From: Myxococcales bacterium
GTDB lineage: Bacteria; Myxococcota_A; Polyangia; Polyangiales; Polyangiaceae
Assembly (NCBI GenBank): GCA_947473045.1
Contig: CANJCO010000009.1
Span: 53,361-117,360, forward strand
Direction of reading: 5' to 3'
DNA: 64,000 bases
Each line of letters starts with the position of its first letter. The stretch's first letter is position 1. The translations under genes and the position numbers were made by a program. Shown here piece after piece: positions 27,878-38,390 of the stretch. Under the pieces are notes generated by a model. That model saw nothing but the letters and a program-made list of their open reading frames with translations, ran no database searches and was not told the DNA's origin.

Positions 27878-28957
27878 ATGGTCCAACGAGCGCCCCTTAT
27901 CGCGACGATCGTCAGCCTGCTGGCAACGGCGGCGGCGGCCGCCTGCCTGCCTGACCTCGTCGGGGTGCCTGTCGTCCCTGAAGAATGTGGCGACGGAGAC
28001 ATCGACCTCGACCTCGGCGAACAGTGCGATCCGGGCGATGCCGGCGATGGCGGCTGCACGCGCTCTTGCAAACTGCGTTGCGACGACGGCTTCATCGACC
28101 CGAGCTCGAACCACTGCTACCGCTGGGCGACCCCGCAACCCACGCGAACGCTCGCGGCCGAGGCCTGCTTGCCCGGACAAATCGTCAGCTTCGGGACGCT
28201 CGAAGAAGTCGCGCTCGTGACTTCGCTCGCGCGCAAGGCTGCGGGCTCGCCTGACGCCGCAACATTTACGGCATGGGGAGCGCTGGAGCGCGTGGGCCGC
28301 CGCGACGGCGGAGAGCCCACCTACGCCCAGGCAGGCGAGCCGGGATGGAGCACAGCGTGCCCCGGCTGCTTCGCGCGGACCACAGACGGCGGTGCGCTGG
28401 CGGTGCTCGGCGCGTCGACCGCCGGCAGCTGCGTGAGCTGGGGCGAGTCGGCGGCCGCGCCATGGTTCGAGTCCAGCTGCGATCTGGTCACCGAGACGCG
28501 CGCCGTGCTCTGCGAATACCGCCCCGCGGGCCTCAACTGGCGAAGCTGCGGCGACGACGTCTGCATGATCGCGCGATCGACGCTCGGATCCAAGACCTAC
28601 AAACTGGTCGAGGCCGCGGATACCGCCGCTAACGCGGAGCAAGGCTGCGCCGAGCGCAAGGGGCGCCTGGTCGTCTTTGCCTCGCGTCAAGAACGCGAAC
28701 AGGTCGTCGCTGCCGTGGCGTCCCGCGGCGTCGCAGCCGCCTGGATCGGTCTCGCGTCCAGCGCCAACGGCGGCGCGTTCACCTGGGCTGATGGCAAACC
28801 CGAAGCGGCCTACCCTGCTGTCTGGGCAGACGGCGAGCCGCGCGCGAAAGGACGATCCCGCGCGTTCGTGGGGATTGATCCGCTCGCCTACGACACGCGC
28901 CTCGCCCACGCGACGGACGACCCATCACGCGCGCGCCCGTACATCTGCGAGCTGTGA
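27878..28957 (+). CDS. Exported protein with DUF4215-like repeat and two C-type-lectin-like domains
   Basis: A 359-residue exported protein, possibly a lipoprotein (LLATAAAAAC). It begins with a short cysteine-rich DUF4215-like segment (CGDGDIDLDLGEQCDPGDAGDGGCTRSC) frequent in myxobacterial surface proteins. Two C-type-lectin-like modules follow: HCYRWATPQPTRTLAAEAC to AVLCEYRP, and TYKLVEAADTAANAEQGC to YICEL. Each has the expected pair of terminal cysteines and a WG or WI core. The calcium-site motifs (EPN/QPD, WND) are not evident, so sugar binding is uncertain. It is divergently oriented to the kinase with a 72-base gap. Confidence 0.85.
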   Translation: MVQRAPLIATIVSLLATAAAAACLPDLVGVPVVPEECGDGDIDLDLGEQCDPGDAGDGGCTRSCKLRCDDGFIDPSSNHCYRWATPQPTRTLAAEACLPGQIVSFGTLEEVALVTSLARKAAGSPDAATFTAWGALERVGRRDGGEPTYAQAGEPGWSTACPGCFARTTDGGALAVLGASTAGSCVSWGESAAAPWFESSCDLVTETRAVLCEYRPAGLNWRSCGDDVCMIARSTLGSKTYKLVEAADTAANAEQGCAERKGRLVVFASRQEREQVVAAVASRGVAAAWIGLASSANGGAFTWADGKPEAAYPAVWADGEPRAKGRSRAFVGIDPLAYDTRLAHATDDPSRARPYICEL

Positions 28958-28978
28958 CGTCAGCAGCGGCGCGTCGGC

Positions 28979-29629
28979 TTAGCCGGCTGCAGGAGCCTGA
29001 AGCTTGGTGATCTTGTCCTGAACTTTCGTCTTCAGGTAGCCAAAGCCCTGCCCCGGAGTGGTCAGGTACTTGTGGAACGAGTCGTAGTAATTCTTCGTGA
29101 GCTTCGAGCGCTCGGTAACGATGTCGATGACGTGGTACGGACCGCCCGACGACCCCGCGAGCACGTAGTCGACCAGCACCGACGGCTCACGCAAGTCGAC
29201 CTTGCTCTTCGCCTCGGTGTGCACGACGAAGTCAGCGCCAAGCGCCTGCGATCCCGAGTACGCGATGTTGTAGGAGAGCGTGCGGCTGAGATTTTTTTTG
29301 TAGCTCAGCTGAACCAGCGTTTTGATGAGGCCCAACGCTTCGGTGCGCTGCTCGGGCGACAAATCTTTCGCCCAGTGATCGACGCAGCCGTCTACCGGGC
29401 AAGGCTCGCCGAACGTGCGCCGCGTGAGCGCCTCGTAGTCGATCATGCCGTCGAGCGAGGCCGAAACCTGCGCTCCGCGCGCGGGCGACTCCGGCTGGCG
29501 CAACAGCGTCTCGAGCCGCGCATGCTGCGTCTTGACGTAGTCGTCGGGCGATTGACCGACCGCAAACGCGCTGGAAGCGAGCGCGATACCGCAGGTGATG
29601 ACAGACAGGGCGACGAGGCGGAGTTTCAT
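28979..29629 (-). CDS. MlaC/Ttg2D-like periplasmic phospholipid-binding protein
   Basis: A 216-residue protein with a cleavable signal peptide (ALSVITCGIALASSAFA). The mature part has the MlaC pattern: IDYEALTRRTFG, ALGLIKTLVQLSYKKNLS, a strand VDYVLAGSSGGPYHVIDIVTE and the C-terminal YYDSFHKYLTTPGQGFGYLKTKVQ. MlaC ferries phospholipids between the outer membrane and the MlaFEDB ABC complex. No mlaE/F/D genes are beside it, so it is an orphan copy or belongs to a dispersed system. It lies downstream of pilS on the same strand. Confidence 0.85.
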   Translation of the reverse strand: MKLRLVALSVITCGIALASSAFAVGQSPDDYVKTQHARLETLLRQPESPARGAQVSASLDGMIDYEALTRRTFGEPCPVDGCVDHWAKDLSPEQRTEALGLIKTLVQLSYKKNLSRTLSYNIAYSGSQALGADFVVHTEAKSKVDLREPSVLVDYVLAGSSGGPYHVIDIVTERSKLTKNYYDSFHKYLTTPGQGFGYLKTKVQDKITKLQAPAAG

Positions 29630-29708
29630 GGTGGTTGCCTGTTCGACGAGCCTCCGGGCCCGCCGATTCAACGCGTCATACCAGACGCCGCGAACGCCGC
29701 GCCAGCGC

Positions 29709-31037
29709 TCAGGCGATGCGCGGCGGAGCGACCGACGCGGTCGCAAGCCTGAGCCCCGCGACGTCCTGACTCAGCGAGACGCGAAACGAAGCTCCGCCCT
29801 CGGCGCTCGCGACGAGCTCGATCGAGGCGCCCATCTTTTCGTGGTCGTCGATGATGCGCTTGACGACGGCGAGACCGATGCCGGTTCCGTGCGCGCGGGT
29901 CGTGTAAAATGCATCGAATATACGTTGGCGCGCGGCGGCGTCGATTCCGGGTCCCTCGTCGTCGAACGCCAGGCACACTCTGCCCTCCTTGGCTGACACG
30001 CCGACGGTCACGACGCTCCCCGACGAGCTCGACTGCAGCGCGTTGCGCACGAGGTTCCAGCCGACTTGCCGAATTTGCGCGCCGTCGCAGCGGGCCAGCA
30101 CGTGGCCCTCCGGACCGTCGTAAACGACCTGCACGCCGCCCTTCGCGGCCGCAGAACGCTTCGCGAGCGCCACAAGATCACGGGCGAGCTCCGCGATGTC
30201 GACAGCCTCGGCGGTCGGGGGCCTGGGCTTCGAGAGGTCGACCATATCTCCAACGAGGCCATTGAGGCGCGAGGCCTCGCGCAGCACGATGTCGCACAGC
30301 TGGCGGTCGACCGCGCTGATCGCCGGCGACTCGCGTAGCAGCTCAATCGAGCCAGAAATCGAGCCGAGCGGGTTTCGAATTTCGTGCGCGAGCCAGGCGG
30401 CGATTCTCCCCAGCTCCGCGAGTCGCTCCGCCTCGTTGTACCGCTGCGTCGCGACCTCGAGCGCGCCGCCGGTCGCGCGCAAACGCTCCGCCAAATAGCC
30501 TGCGAGCAAAAGCACGATGACAATTCCGGCTCCGTTGAGCAGCGCCGGAAACGAAGCGTCGGCGGGGGCCCGAACAAAGGTCAGCGCGAACTGGTCGCCG
30601 GGCGGGAGCACGAGCCCTCTCGCCATGGCGACGCAGAGCCCGCCATAGAGCGTAAGGCCGATGCTGGCGGCGAAAATCGCTCCGCGCAGTCCGAGCAAAA
30701 TCGCGGCAACGAGAACCGTCAAACCGTAAAACGAAGTCGCTCCGCTCGAAGCCCCTCCCGACACGTAGACGATCGACGTCCAGAGGCACTGGTCGAAGGC
30801 CACCTGAGTATACGCGACAAGCCGCGCGCGCCCGGACCAACGCAGCACCGCCGCGTGCACCGCCGCGAGCGCGTACGCCGCGACGATCGTGTCTAGAAGA
30901 ATTGCGCGCGTTACGGGATAGGGGCCAAGCCTGCCGGTCGCGCTGAGTCCGAGCGTTACGCCCAGCAGCGCCGTGAATGCGGCGACGCGGAGCCACGTGA
31001 CCCACAACAGGCGCCGCGCAAGCGCGTCTTGCGGCAT
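29709..31037 (-). CDS. pilS: Sensor histidine kinase PilS
   Basis: A 442-residue membrane sensor kinase. About six N-terminal helices (residues about 10-195) match the PilS input domain, followed by HisKA (RIAAWLAHEIRNPLGSISGSIELLRE, phospho-accepting His in AHEIRNP) and HATPase (NLVRNALQSS, DDEGPGIDAAARQRIFDAFYTTRAHGTGIGLAVVKRI). PilS pairs with the sigma-54 activator PilR to control pilin transcription in response to pilin levels in the inner membrane. It starts three bases after the pilC stop. No pilR follows; the next gene is mlaC-like. Confidence 0.9.
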   Translation of the reverse strand: MPQDALARRLLWVTWLRVAAFTALLGVTLGLSATGRLGPYPVTRAILLDTIVAAYALAAVHAAVLRWSGRARLVAYTQVAFDQCLWTSIVYVSGGASSGATSFYGLTVLVAAILLGLRGAIFAASIGLTLYGGLCVAMARGLVLPPGDQFALTFVRAPADASFPALLNGAGIVIVLLLAGYLAERLRATGGALEVATQRYNEAERLAELGRIAAWLAHEIRNPLGSISGSIELLRESPAISAVDRQLCDIVLREASRLNGLVGDMVDLSKPRPPTAEAVDIAELARDLVALAKRSAAAKGGVQVVYDGPEGHVLARCDGAQIRQVGWNLVRNALQSSSSGSVVTVGVSAKEGRVCLAFDDEGPGIDAAARQRIFDAFYTTRAHGTGIGLAVVKRIIDDHEKMGASIELVASAEGGASFRVSLSQDVAGLRLATASVAPPRIA

Positions 31038-31040
31038 GGG

Positions 31041-32255
31041 TCAGTCGGCTTTGATCTTGCCGGCGAGCGAGAAGATCGGCAAGTACATCGCGATGAGCAC
31101 CGTGCCGACGGTCGAGCCGATGAGCACCATCATCGCGGGCTCAATCAGGCTGGTGAGCGCGCCCACGGCTACGTCGACCTCGTCCTCGTAGAAGTCGGCG
31201 ATCTTGTTGAGCATGGCGTCGAGCGCGCCCGTCTGCTCGCCTACGCCAATCATTTGCACGACCATGGGAGGAAAAACGTTGGTCTGCGCCAGCGGCTCCG
31301 CCATGTTTTTGCCTTCGCTCACCTTGAGGCGCGTGTACATGACCGCCTCCTCGATGATCACGTTGCCGGCGGTGCTCGCGACGATCTGCATGGCGTCGAG
31401 AATCGCGACGCCCGACGACAGAAGCGTGCCGAGGGTGCGGGTAAAGCGCGCGACGGCGATCTTGCGGATGACCGCTCCGACCACGGGGATCTTGAGCAGC
31501 AGCTTGTGCCAGAACCGCTTACCCTGCGGCCGTTTGTACGAATAATTCACGGCAAACGCGGCCACGGCGCTCAGCAGGATGATGGGCAACAGATTGTGCA
31601 CAAAGCCTTCAGAGACGGCGATCACGTACTGCGTGATCTTGGGCATGTCGTCGGCGGAGCCGAGGTCCTTGAAGATGTTCTTGAACGACGGAATGACCCA
31701 GCCGAGAAGCACGCCGCAGACGCCGGTGAAGATCACGAGCACCGAGCTCGGGTAAACCATCGCGCCCCGGAGCTGGCGCTTCAGTTTCACGCTCTTTTCG
31801 TTGTAGATCGCGAGGCGCTGCAAAATCGTGTCGAGGATGCCGCCTGCCTCGCCCGCCTGCACGAGGTTGCAGTAAAGAGAATCGAAGGCCGCGGGGTGCT
31901 TGCGAAGCGCTTCGCTGAACGTGGCGCCGGTCTCGACCGAGCTCTTCACGGCAAGGATGATCTTCGCGAAATCCTTATTTTCGGTTTGGCCGGAGAGGAT
32001 GTCGAGACACTGCACGATCGGCAGTCCGGCATCGATCATGGTCGCGAGCAGACGCGTGAACGTGACGAGGTCCTTCTGCGAGACCGATGCGCCGAAGGTG
32101 AAGGTCGGAAGGGTGAAACCCTTTTTCTTGACAGTGGTGGGGGTGAGCTTCTGCTGACGCAGACGGTTCGTCACGATTTCCTCGGACTCCGCTTCCATCA
32201 GCCCTTTGCGAACCTCACCCGTGACGGCTCGCGCTTCCCATACCCACTCGGACAT
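31041..32255 (-). CDS. pilC: Type IV pilus inner-membrane platform protein PilC
   Basis: A 404-residue GspF/PilC-family protein of typical length. Two GspF domains each contain conserved patterns (FTRLLATMIDAGLPIVQCLDIL in the first; FTRTLGTLLSSGVAILDAMQIV in the second). Three membrane helices include AMVYPSSVLVIFTGVCGVLLGWVI and the C-terminal LIEPAMMVLIGSTVGTVLIAMYLPIF. PilC anchors the PilB/PilT motors in the inner membrane. It forms a two-gene unit with pilS. Usual neighbours pilB and pilT are absent; upstream lies a divergent hydrolase gene. Confidence 0.96.
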   Translation of the reverse strand: MSEWVWEARAVTGEVRKGLMEAESEEIVTNRLRQQKLTPTTVKKKGFTLPTFTFGASVSQKDLVTFTRLLATMIDAGLPIVQCLDILSGQTENKDFAKIILAVKSSVETGATFSEALRKHPAAFDSLYCNLVQAGEAGGILDTILQRLAIYNEKSVKLKRQLRGAMVYPSSVLVIFTGVCGVLLGWVIPSFKNIFKDLGSADDMPKITQYVIAVSEGFVHNLLPIILLSAVAAFAVNYSYKRPQGKRFWHKLLLKIPVVGAVIRKIAVARFTRTLGTLLSSGVAILDAMQIVASTAGNVIIEEAVMYTRLKVSEGKNMAEPLAQTNVFPPMVVQMIGVGEQTGALDAMLNKIADFYEDEVDVAVGALTSLIEPAMMVLIGSTVGTVLIAMYLPIFSLAGKIKAD

Positions 32256-32346
32256 ACCGCTCAGACTACCGCGACCAAGGTGGCCGCGTCAAAGAAGCGC
32301 AAGGGGGCTGGCCCGCCGCGCCCGCGAGGACCTATGCTCGCCGCCG

Positions 32347-33396
32347 GTGGACCTGCGCGACCTGAGCCGAACCTTGGTCGATGGCGGCGTGGCCACCCAC
32401 GTCGCGGCCGGCTTCTCGAGGCGCATTCGCGGGCGCTGCGACCGCGCCGCGGGCGGAGATACGCAGACGATCTTCGATCTCGCGAGCCTGACGAAGCCGG
32501 TGTGCGCCCTCGCCGTCGCCACGCTTCCCGGATTGCGGGGAGCAGCGCTCGCAGACCTGGTCTCCGCAGCGCGCGAAACGGTCTCTGCCGCTGCGTCGAT
32601 TGAGCTGCTGCTCGCGCACCGCGCCGGGCTCGAGGCCCACGCGTCGCTGTACGAGCCTCTCGTCACGGGCGCCCCCTTCGACGTGGCGCACGCGCTCGGA
32701 GTCGCAGCCCGAGCACGACGGAGTGACGTGACGGGCTCACTGCCGCCGGAAGGCGCGCCTCCGGTTTACAGCGATTTGGGGTACCTCCTGGCCGGGCGCG
32801 CGCTTGCAGAATACACGCAAACCGTCGACGCCGGCGAAGCGATGCGTCGCCGCGTGCTCGCGCCCCTCGGCATCGACGCGATCCTCGGAACCGCGGCGGC
32901 GCTCGGGCTCGCGTCGCGCGGCGGCGAGGTCGCCCCGACCGAAGACGTTTCGTGGCGCGGGGGCGTGATCCGCGGGGTCGTGCACGACGAGAACGCGTGG
33001 GCGATGAGCGGGCTCGGCGGCAGCGGTCACGCCGGAATGTTCGGCACGGTCGAAGCCGTACTCAAGCTCGGCGAGGCCGCGCTCGATTTGGTACGCGGGC
33101 GGCCCTGCGCGCTTGGGGCGCTCGACATCACGTGGATGGTGCGGGAGCGGCCTGGCGGCACGCTGCGCGCGGGCTTCGACGGCAAGAGCGCGACGGGGTC
33201 GTCGGCCGGCACCGTGCTGAGTCCACGAACCTTCGGCCACCTCGGGTTCACGGGCACGAGCGTCTGGATCGATCCGGAGCAGGACATCGTAGTGGCGCTC
33301 CTCACGAACCGCGTGTTTCCCTCGCGTGGCAACACGAAAATCCGCGAGGCCCGCCCGTTCGCGCACGACGCTCTCGCCCGCGCCGCGCTGCGCTAA
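32347..33396 (+). CDS. Class C beta-lactamase-like serine hydrolase
   Basis: A 349-residue penicillin-binding-protein/esterase-type hydrolase. The nucleophile motif SxxK is SLTK in DLASLTKPVCA, the YxN equivalent is YSD in PPVYSDLGYLLAGRA, and the third box is probably HLGFTGTSVWIDP, the usual G-T near a histidine. The GTG at 32347 gives MDLRDLSRTLVDGG; upstream in-frame sequence is Arg-rich and unlikely to be coding. No signal peptide, so a cytoplasmic esterase or peptidase is more likely than an antibiotic-inactivating enzyme. Confidence 0.8.
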   Translation: MDLRDLSRTLVDGGVATHVAAGFSRRIRGRCDRAAGGDTQTIFDLASLTKPVCALAVATLPGLRGAALADLVSAARETVSAAASIELLLAHRAGLEAHASLYEPLVTGAPFDVAHALGVAARARRSDVTGSLPPEGAPPVYSDLGYLLAGRALAEYTQTVDAGEAMRRRVLAPLGIDAILGTAAALGLASRGGEVAPTEDVSWRGGVIRGVVHDENAWAMSGLGGSGHAGMFGTVEAVLKLGEAALDLVRGRPCALGALDITWMVRERPGGTLRAGFDGKSATGSSAGTVLSPRTFGHLGFTGTSVWIDPEQDIVVALLTNRVFPSRGNTKIREARPFAHDALARAALR

Positions 33397-33409
33397 AGCG
33401 GCGACGTTT

Positions 33410-35182
33410 CTACGCGGGCTTCGGCCGCGCGAACAGCGAAGAGAGCACCCAGCCGAGCGCGGCAAGCGCGCCGATGCCGAGGGGCCACCGCGCGAGTCGG
33501 TCGTCGCCGTGCAGGTGGAGCTCGAGGGCACCAAACCCGCACGCGATCGCGATCGCGAGATAGGAAATCTGCCGCCCGGCCGCGTAGACGACGCGCGCGC
33601 CCTCGGTCATGCCGCTGACCTTGACCTCGAGCTCGCCGCGCGTCGCACGGTGGAGGTACTTCTTGAGATCATCGGGGAGCGTGACAGCGCTGAGCGCCAT
33701 GTCGCGCACCGTCTCCATCACGAGCTCCTGCCAGTCGCGGCTGCCGAGCACGAACTCCTGAAGATAGGGCTTGATGATCGACATCGGCTCGAGCTCCGGG
33801 TCGAGGAGGCTGCAGCAGCCGTACAAAAGAATAATGGTGCGCTCGAGGAGCACCCAGTCCTTCGGGATGTGAAACGCCGCCGACAGCTCCTTGAGCCCGA
33901 TGTTCATTCGGCGCAGGTCGAGGAGGTTCTCGAGGCCACGCGCAGGATCGATCTTGATGTCTTTCAGGTTGAAACTCTCGAGTTTCACCTCCTCTTGAAA
34001 GCGCTGATGAAAGTAATCGACGATCTTTTCGCTGATGCGATCGTCGGTGGTTCGAGACAAGAACCCCATCTTGCGCATCGCCTTGATGAGCTTGTCGGTG
34101 TCGCGGCGCAGCACGCCCTCGAGGAACTCCGGAATGCCGTCGCGCATCTGCGGAGACAGCTCGGCGACGGCGCCAAAATCGAGCAGCACGAGCGACCCGT
34201 CACGCGCCACCATCACGTTTCCCGGATGCGGATCGGCGTGATAGACGCCGTCGATGAAGATCATCTGGCAGTAGGCGCGCACCAAGCGCCGGGCGATGTC
34301 GCGCTTGTCGAGGCCCAGCGCGTCGAGGCCGGCCGCGTCGCCGAGCTTGTGCCCCTCGACGAACGACTGCGTGATCACCCGCTTGGTCGACAGCTCGCGG
34401 ATCGGGACCGGGAAGATGACGCGCGGATCGGAGGTGAAGTTCTTCGAGATGCGCTCGATGTTGTCGGCCTCACGCTCGAAATCGAGCTCCTCGAACAGCA
34501 GGCCGCGGATCTGGTGATAGTAGGCGTCGAGGCCCTGAACCGGCACGAACCACTGCGCGATCGACATGATGCGCCGGATGGTCACGAGATCGAGCCGCAC
34601 CATCTCGTCGATGTCGCGGTGCTGCACCTTCACGGCGACGCGGCGGCCGTCGTTGGTGCGCGCTTCGTGCACCTGACCGAGTGACGCGCTGGCGATCGGC
34701 TGCTCGCAAAAACTCGCAAAGATCGTCGCGACCGGCGCGCCAAGCTCGCTCTCGATGCGCTCGGCGATCTCGGAGTACGGCCTCGGCGGAACTTGATCTT
34801 GGAGCCCTTCAAGCTCGGACCGAAACTCAGGCGGCAGAAAATTCGCCATGATCGACAGCAGCTGGCCGACCTTGATGAAGAGCCCCTGAAGCGCGAGGAT
34901 CGTCTTCATCACCCGCGAGGCGTTGCGGCGGTGAACGTCGCCGATGCGCTGTTGCCTGTAGGCCTCACCGAACGCGCGCGCGCGCGCCATCAGCCACAGG
35001 TAGCTCGAGATGACGAGAAAGGTCGTGTAGTAGGCGCGGAAAAAGCGCCACGTGTTGGCTCCGCTGGGGCGGTACCCGAGCACGCTGCGAGGCTGCGCGC
35101 CGGGTTGTGCGGCGGCGGCGGGCGCCCTGAGCGCGACCGAAGATGCGGCGGCTGCGCGTTCGCGGGAGGCGGGCTGCGTCAT
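33410..35182 (-). CDS. UbiB/ABC1 family atypical kinase
   Basis: A 590-residue ABC1-type protein. Recognised motifs: the KxGQ signature in LFIKVGQLLS, the Ala-rich nucleotide loop ASASLGQVHEA, VAVKVQHRDI with the catalytic lysine, DPHPGNVMV and LLDFGAVAEL. Two C-terminal membrane helices anchor it. UbiB proteins support ubiquinone biosynthesis or lipid homeostasis, with ATPase rather than protein-kinase activity. The start at 35182 is chosen because the much longer upstream frame runs antisense to glpK. Divergent from glpK across 93 bases. Confidence 0.93.
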   Translation of the reverse strand: MTQPASRERAAAASSVALRAPAAAAQPGAQPRSVLGYRPSGANTWRFFRAYYTTFLVISSYLWLMARARAFGEAYRQQRIGDVHRRNASRVMKTILALQGLFIKVGQLLSIMANFLPPEFRSELEGLQDQVPPRPYSEIAERIESELGAPVATIFASFCEQPIASASLGQVHEARTNDGRRVAVKVQHRDIDEMVRLDLVTIRRIMSIAQWFVPVQGLDAYYHQIRGLLFEELDFEREADNIERISKNFTSDPRVIFPVPIRELSTKRVITQSFVEGHKLGDAAGLDALGLDKRDIARRLVRAYCQMIFIDGVYHADPHPGNVMVARDGSLVLLDFGAVAELSPQMRDGIPEFLEGVLRRDTDKLIKAMRKMGFLSRTTDDRISEKIVDYFHQRFQEEVKLESFNLKDIKIDPARGLENLLDLRRMNIGLKELSAAFHIPKDWVLLERTIILLYGCCSLLDPELEPMSIIKPYLQEFVLGSRDWQELVMETVRDMALSAVTLPDDLKKYLHRATRGELEVKVSGMTEGARVVYAAGRQISYLAIAIACGFGALELHLHGDDRLARWPLGIGALAALGWVLSSLFARPKPA

Positions 35183-35275
35183 CGCCGCGCAGCGTATTGC
35201 AGGCGACGGCGGCGCGCGAGCACCGATGCGCCACGAGGCATCGGTACCCGCGCCGGCTGTGATACGAAAGCGCAC

Positions 35276-36766
<1,491 letters not shown>

Positions 36767-36895
36767 CCGCTTGCGGGTTGCGCCCATAGCCACAAGGCTT
36801 ACGATGGGCTTCGACACTTACTGCTTGCCGACCTCGCCCCGGCGCGCCCGACCAGCCCTCGGACGCGCACCCTCCACGGGCGTGAGTGCCGGCCG

Positions 36896-36903
36896 AAAAG
36901 GAG
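36896..36903 (+). promoter_or_regulatory. Strong ribosome binding site fixing the UPF0158 start
   Basis: AAAAGGAG is eight bases upstream of the ATG at 36912. It decides against the longer frame that opens at 36771 with a non-conserved extension. Confidence 0.7.
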
Positions 36904-36911
36904 CCACTTTT

Positions 36912-37688
36912 ATGTCCGATAATCCCGAGGCCGAGGCCACTGCCGCCAAGCCCGACGCCCCGCTGCGCGATGTTCCCGTCGACTGGGAGGCGCTCGAAGA
37001 CGCCTTCGAGAACAACGCCCCCGAGGTTCACAGCTACCTGCACCTGTCGACCGGCGAGGTACTGCGCGTCGTAGACGGCGTCGCCGACCCGCAGATGCAC
37101 GTCCGCATCGCCTCCGACGGCACCTACTTGCGCATCGACCCGGTGAGCTCGCGCGAGCAGTACCGATGGATGGAGCGCTACATCCCGCTCGTCGAGGAAG
37201 ACGCGCTGCGCGGAAAGTTGGCCCAGGCCATCGACGGAAAGGGCGCCTTTCGCCGCTTTAAAGACGTGCTGATGACCTACGCGGAAGATCGCGAAAAGTG
37301 GTTTACGTTTCGCAGCGAGCGCCTGCGCACGTTCATGGAGGCCTGGCTTGCCGCGCACGCGATCAAGGCATCCGCTCGCCCCGCATGGAACGAGGGCGCG
37401 CCGGAGAGCGAGCTCGCGCCCGACAGCGTAGACGTCGTGCCGCCCGCCGCCGAGAGCGAGACCGGCAAAGCCGCTGGCGTCCGGCGGAGCCGCACCGCCG
37501 ACAACATCCGCCAGCAGCTGCGCGACGTCGCCGATGCGCTCGGGCCGCGCGAGCTCGACACGCTCGTTTCATTCGCGGAATTTCTCAAGGCACGACGGGC
37601 CGCGCGGGGCTTCGCGCACCACACCGAGCACATGCGCGAAGAGCGCGAGTCGAAGCGGACCCTCGAGGTGCGCGCAGACGACGCATGA
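36912..37688 (+). CDS. UPF0158 family protein
   Basis: A 258-residue cytoplasmic protein. The first half matches UPF0158: VDWEALEDAFENNAPEVHSYLHLSTGEVLRV, then YRWMERYIPLVEEDALRGKL and a Phe/Arg-rich segment (GAFRRFKDVLMTYAEDREKWFTF). The C-terminal extension (about 165-258) is acidic then basic and contains a helical segment LGPRELDTLVSFAEFLKARRAARG, not part of the core family. Function of the family is unknown. Its stop overlaps the next gene start (ATGA at 37685). Confidence 0.85.
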   Translation: MSDNPEAEATAAKPDAPLRDVPVDWEALEDAFENNAPEVHSYLHLSTGEVLRVVDGVADPQMHVRIASDGTYLRIDPVSSREQYRWMERYIPLVEEDALRGKLAQAIDGKGAFRRFKDVLMTYAEDREKWFTFRSERLRTFMEAWLAAHAIKASARPAWNEGAPESELAPDSVDVVPPAAESETGKAAGVRRSRTADNIRQQLRDVADALGPRELDTLVSFAEFLKARRAARGFAHHTEHMREERESKRTLEVRADDA

Positions 37689-38371
37689 GGCTCGCGGTTG
37701 CGGTCGCCCTGGCCAGCGCATTGCTGACCATCGCGCCGGCCGGGCGCGCCGACGGGCAAGGCGCGCCCGCGTTCGTCACTGCCGACCGCGTTGCGGTGCG
37801 TTACTTTTCGCCTGACACGGGAGGCCCGTCGCACCCGCGCTTCATCACGGAGCGCGCGCTGGCCTTCGAGGCGCGACTCCAGTCGCTCGCGGACGACCGC
37901 ACCCTCGATTTTCAGGAGCGGCACGTCCGCGCCGCGATCGATCTTCACATCGCGCGCGACATGCTCGCCCAGCTGCCGCTCGCGCGGGAAGCCGACGTGC
38001 CAACGGTGGCCCGAACCGCCGACCTGCTTCGCGAAGCGCTCACCGCGCGCATCGGCGGAGCCGACGCCCTCGCCGCGGCGGCCGCGAAAGACGGAGTGGG
38101 CGCGGCGGAAATCGACGCGCTCTTCCGTCGTGACGCGCGCGCGGCGCTCTACATCGATCGCGTCATCACGCCGGTGCTCCGCCCCTCGGAGAGTCAACTG
38201 CGCGACGTTTTTCACACAGCGGCTCACCCGTTCCGAAGCCTGAGCCTCGACGATGCGCGCGAGGGCCTCTCGCGCTGGCTGGCCGCCGAGCGCGTCCGCG
38301 GCGCCGAGACAGCGTTTTCGCAAACAGCGCGCGCCCGCGTAGTGCTCACGTACGCAGCGCGCGAGCCGTAA
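37685..38371 (+). CDS. Exported alpha-helical protein of unknown function
   Basis: A 228-residue protein with a cleavable signal peptide (LAVAVALASALLTIAPAGRADG). The mature region is nearly all helix with many Arg/Asp/Glu. The layout (segment ERHVRAAIDLHIARDMLAQLPL, then VFHTAAHPFRSLSLDDAREGLSRWLAAERVR) loosely resembles the N-terminal chaperone part of SurA/PpiD without the isomerase domain. It overlaps the UPF0158 gene by four bases, implying coupled translation although the partner is cytoplasmic. Confidence 0.7.
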   Translation: MRLAVAVALASALLTIAPAGRADGQGAPAFVTADRVAVRYFSPDTGGPSHPRFITERALAFEARLQSLADDRTLDFQERHVRAAIDLHIARDMLAQLPLAREADVPTVARTADLLREALTARIGGADALAAAAAKDGVGAAEIDALFRRDARAALYIDRVITPVLRPSESQLRDVFHTAAHPFRSLSLDDAREGLSRWLAAERVRGAETAFSQTARARVVLTYAAREP

Positions 38372-38390
38372 GCGCGCCTCGCATCATCAT

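Noticed and set aside
29291..29299. T-rich run resembling a terminator inside the MlaC-like gene
   Set aside because: No adjacent GC-rich stem and it lies within coding sequence (Lys codons on the other strand).
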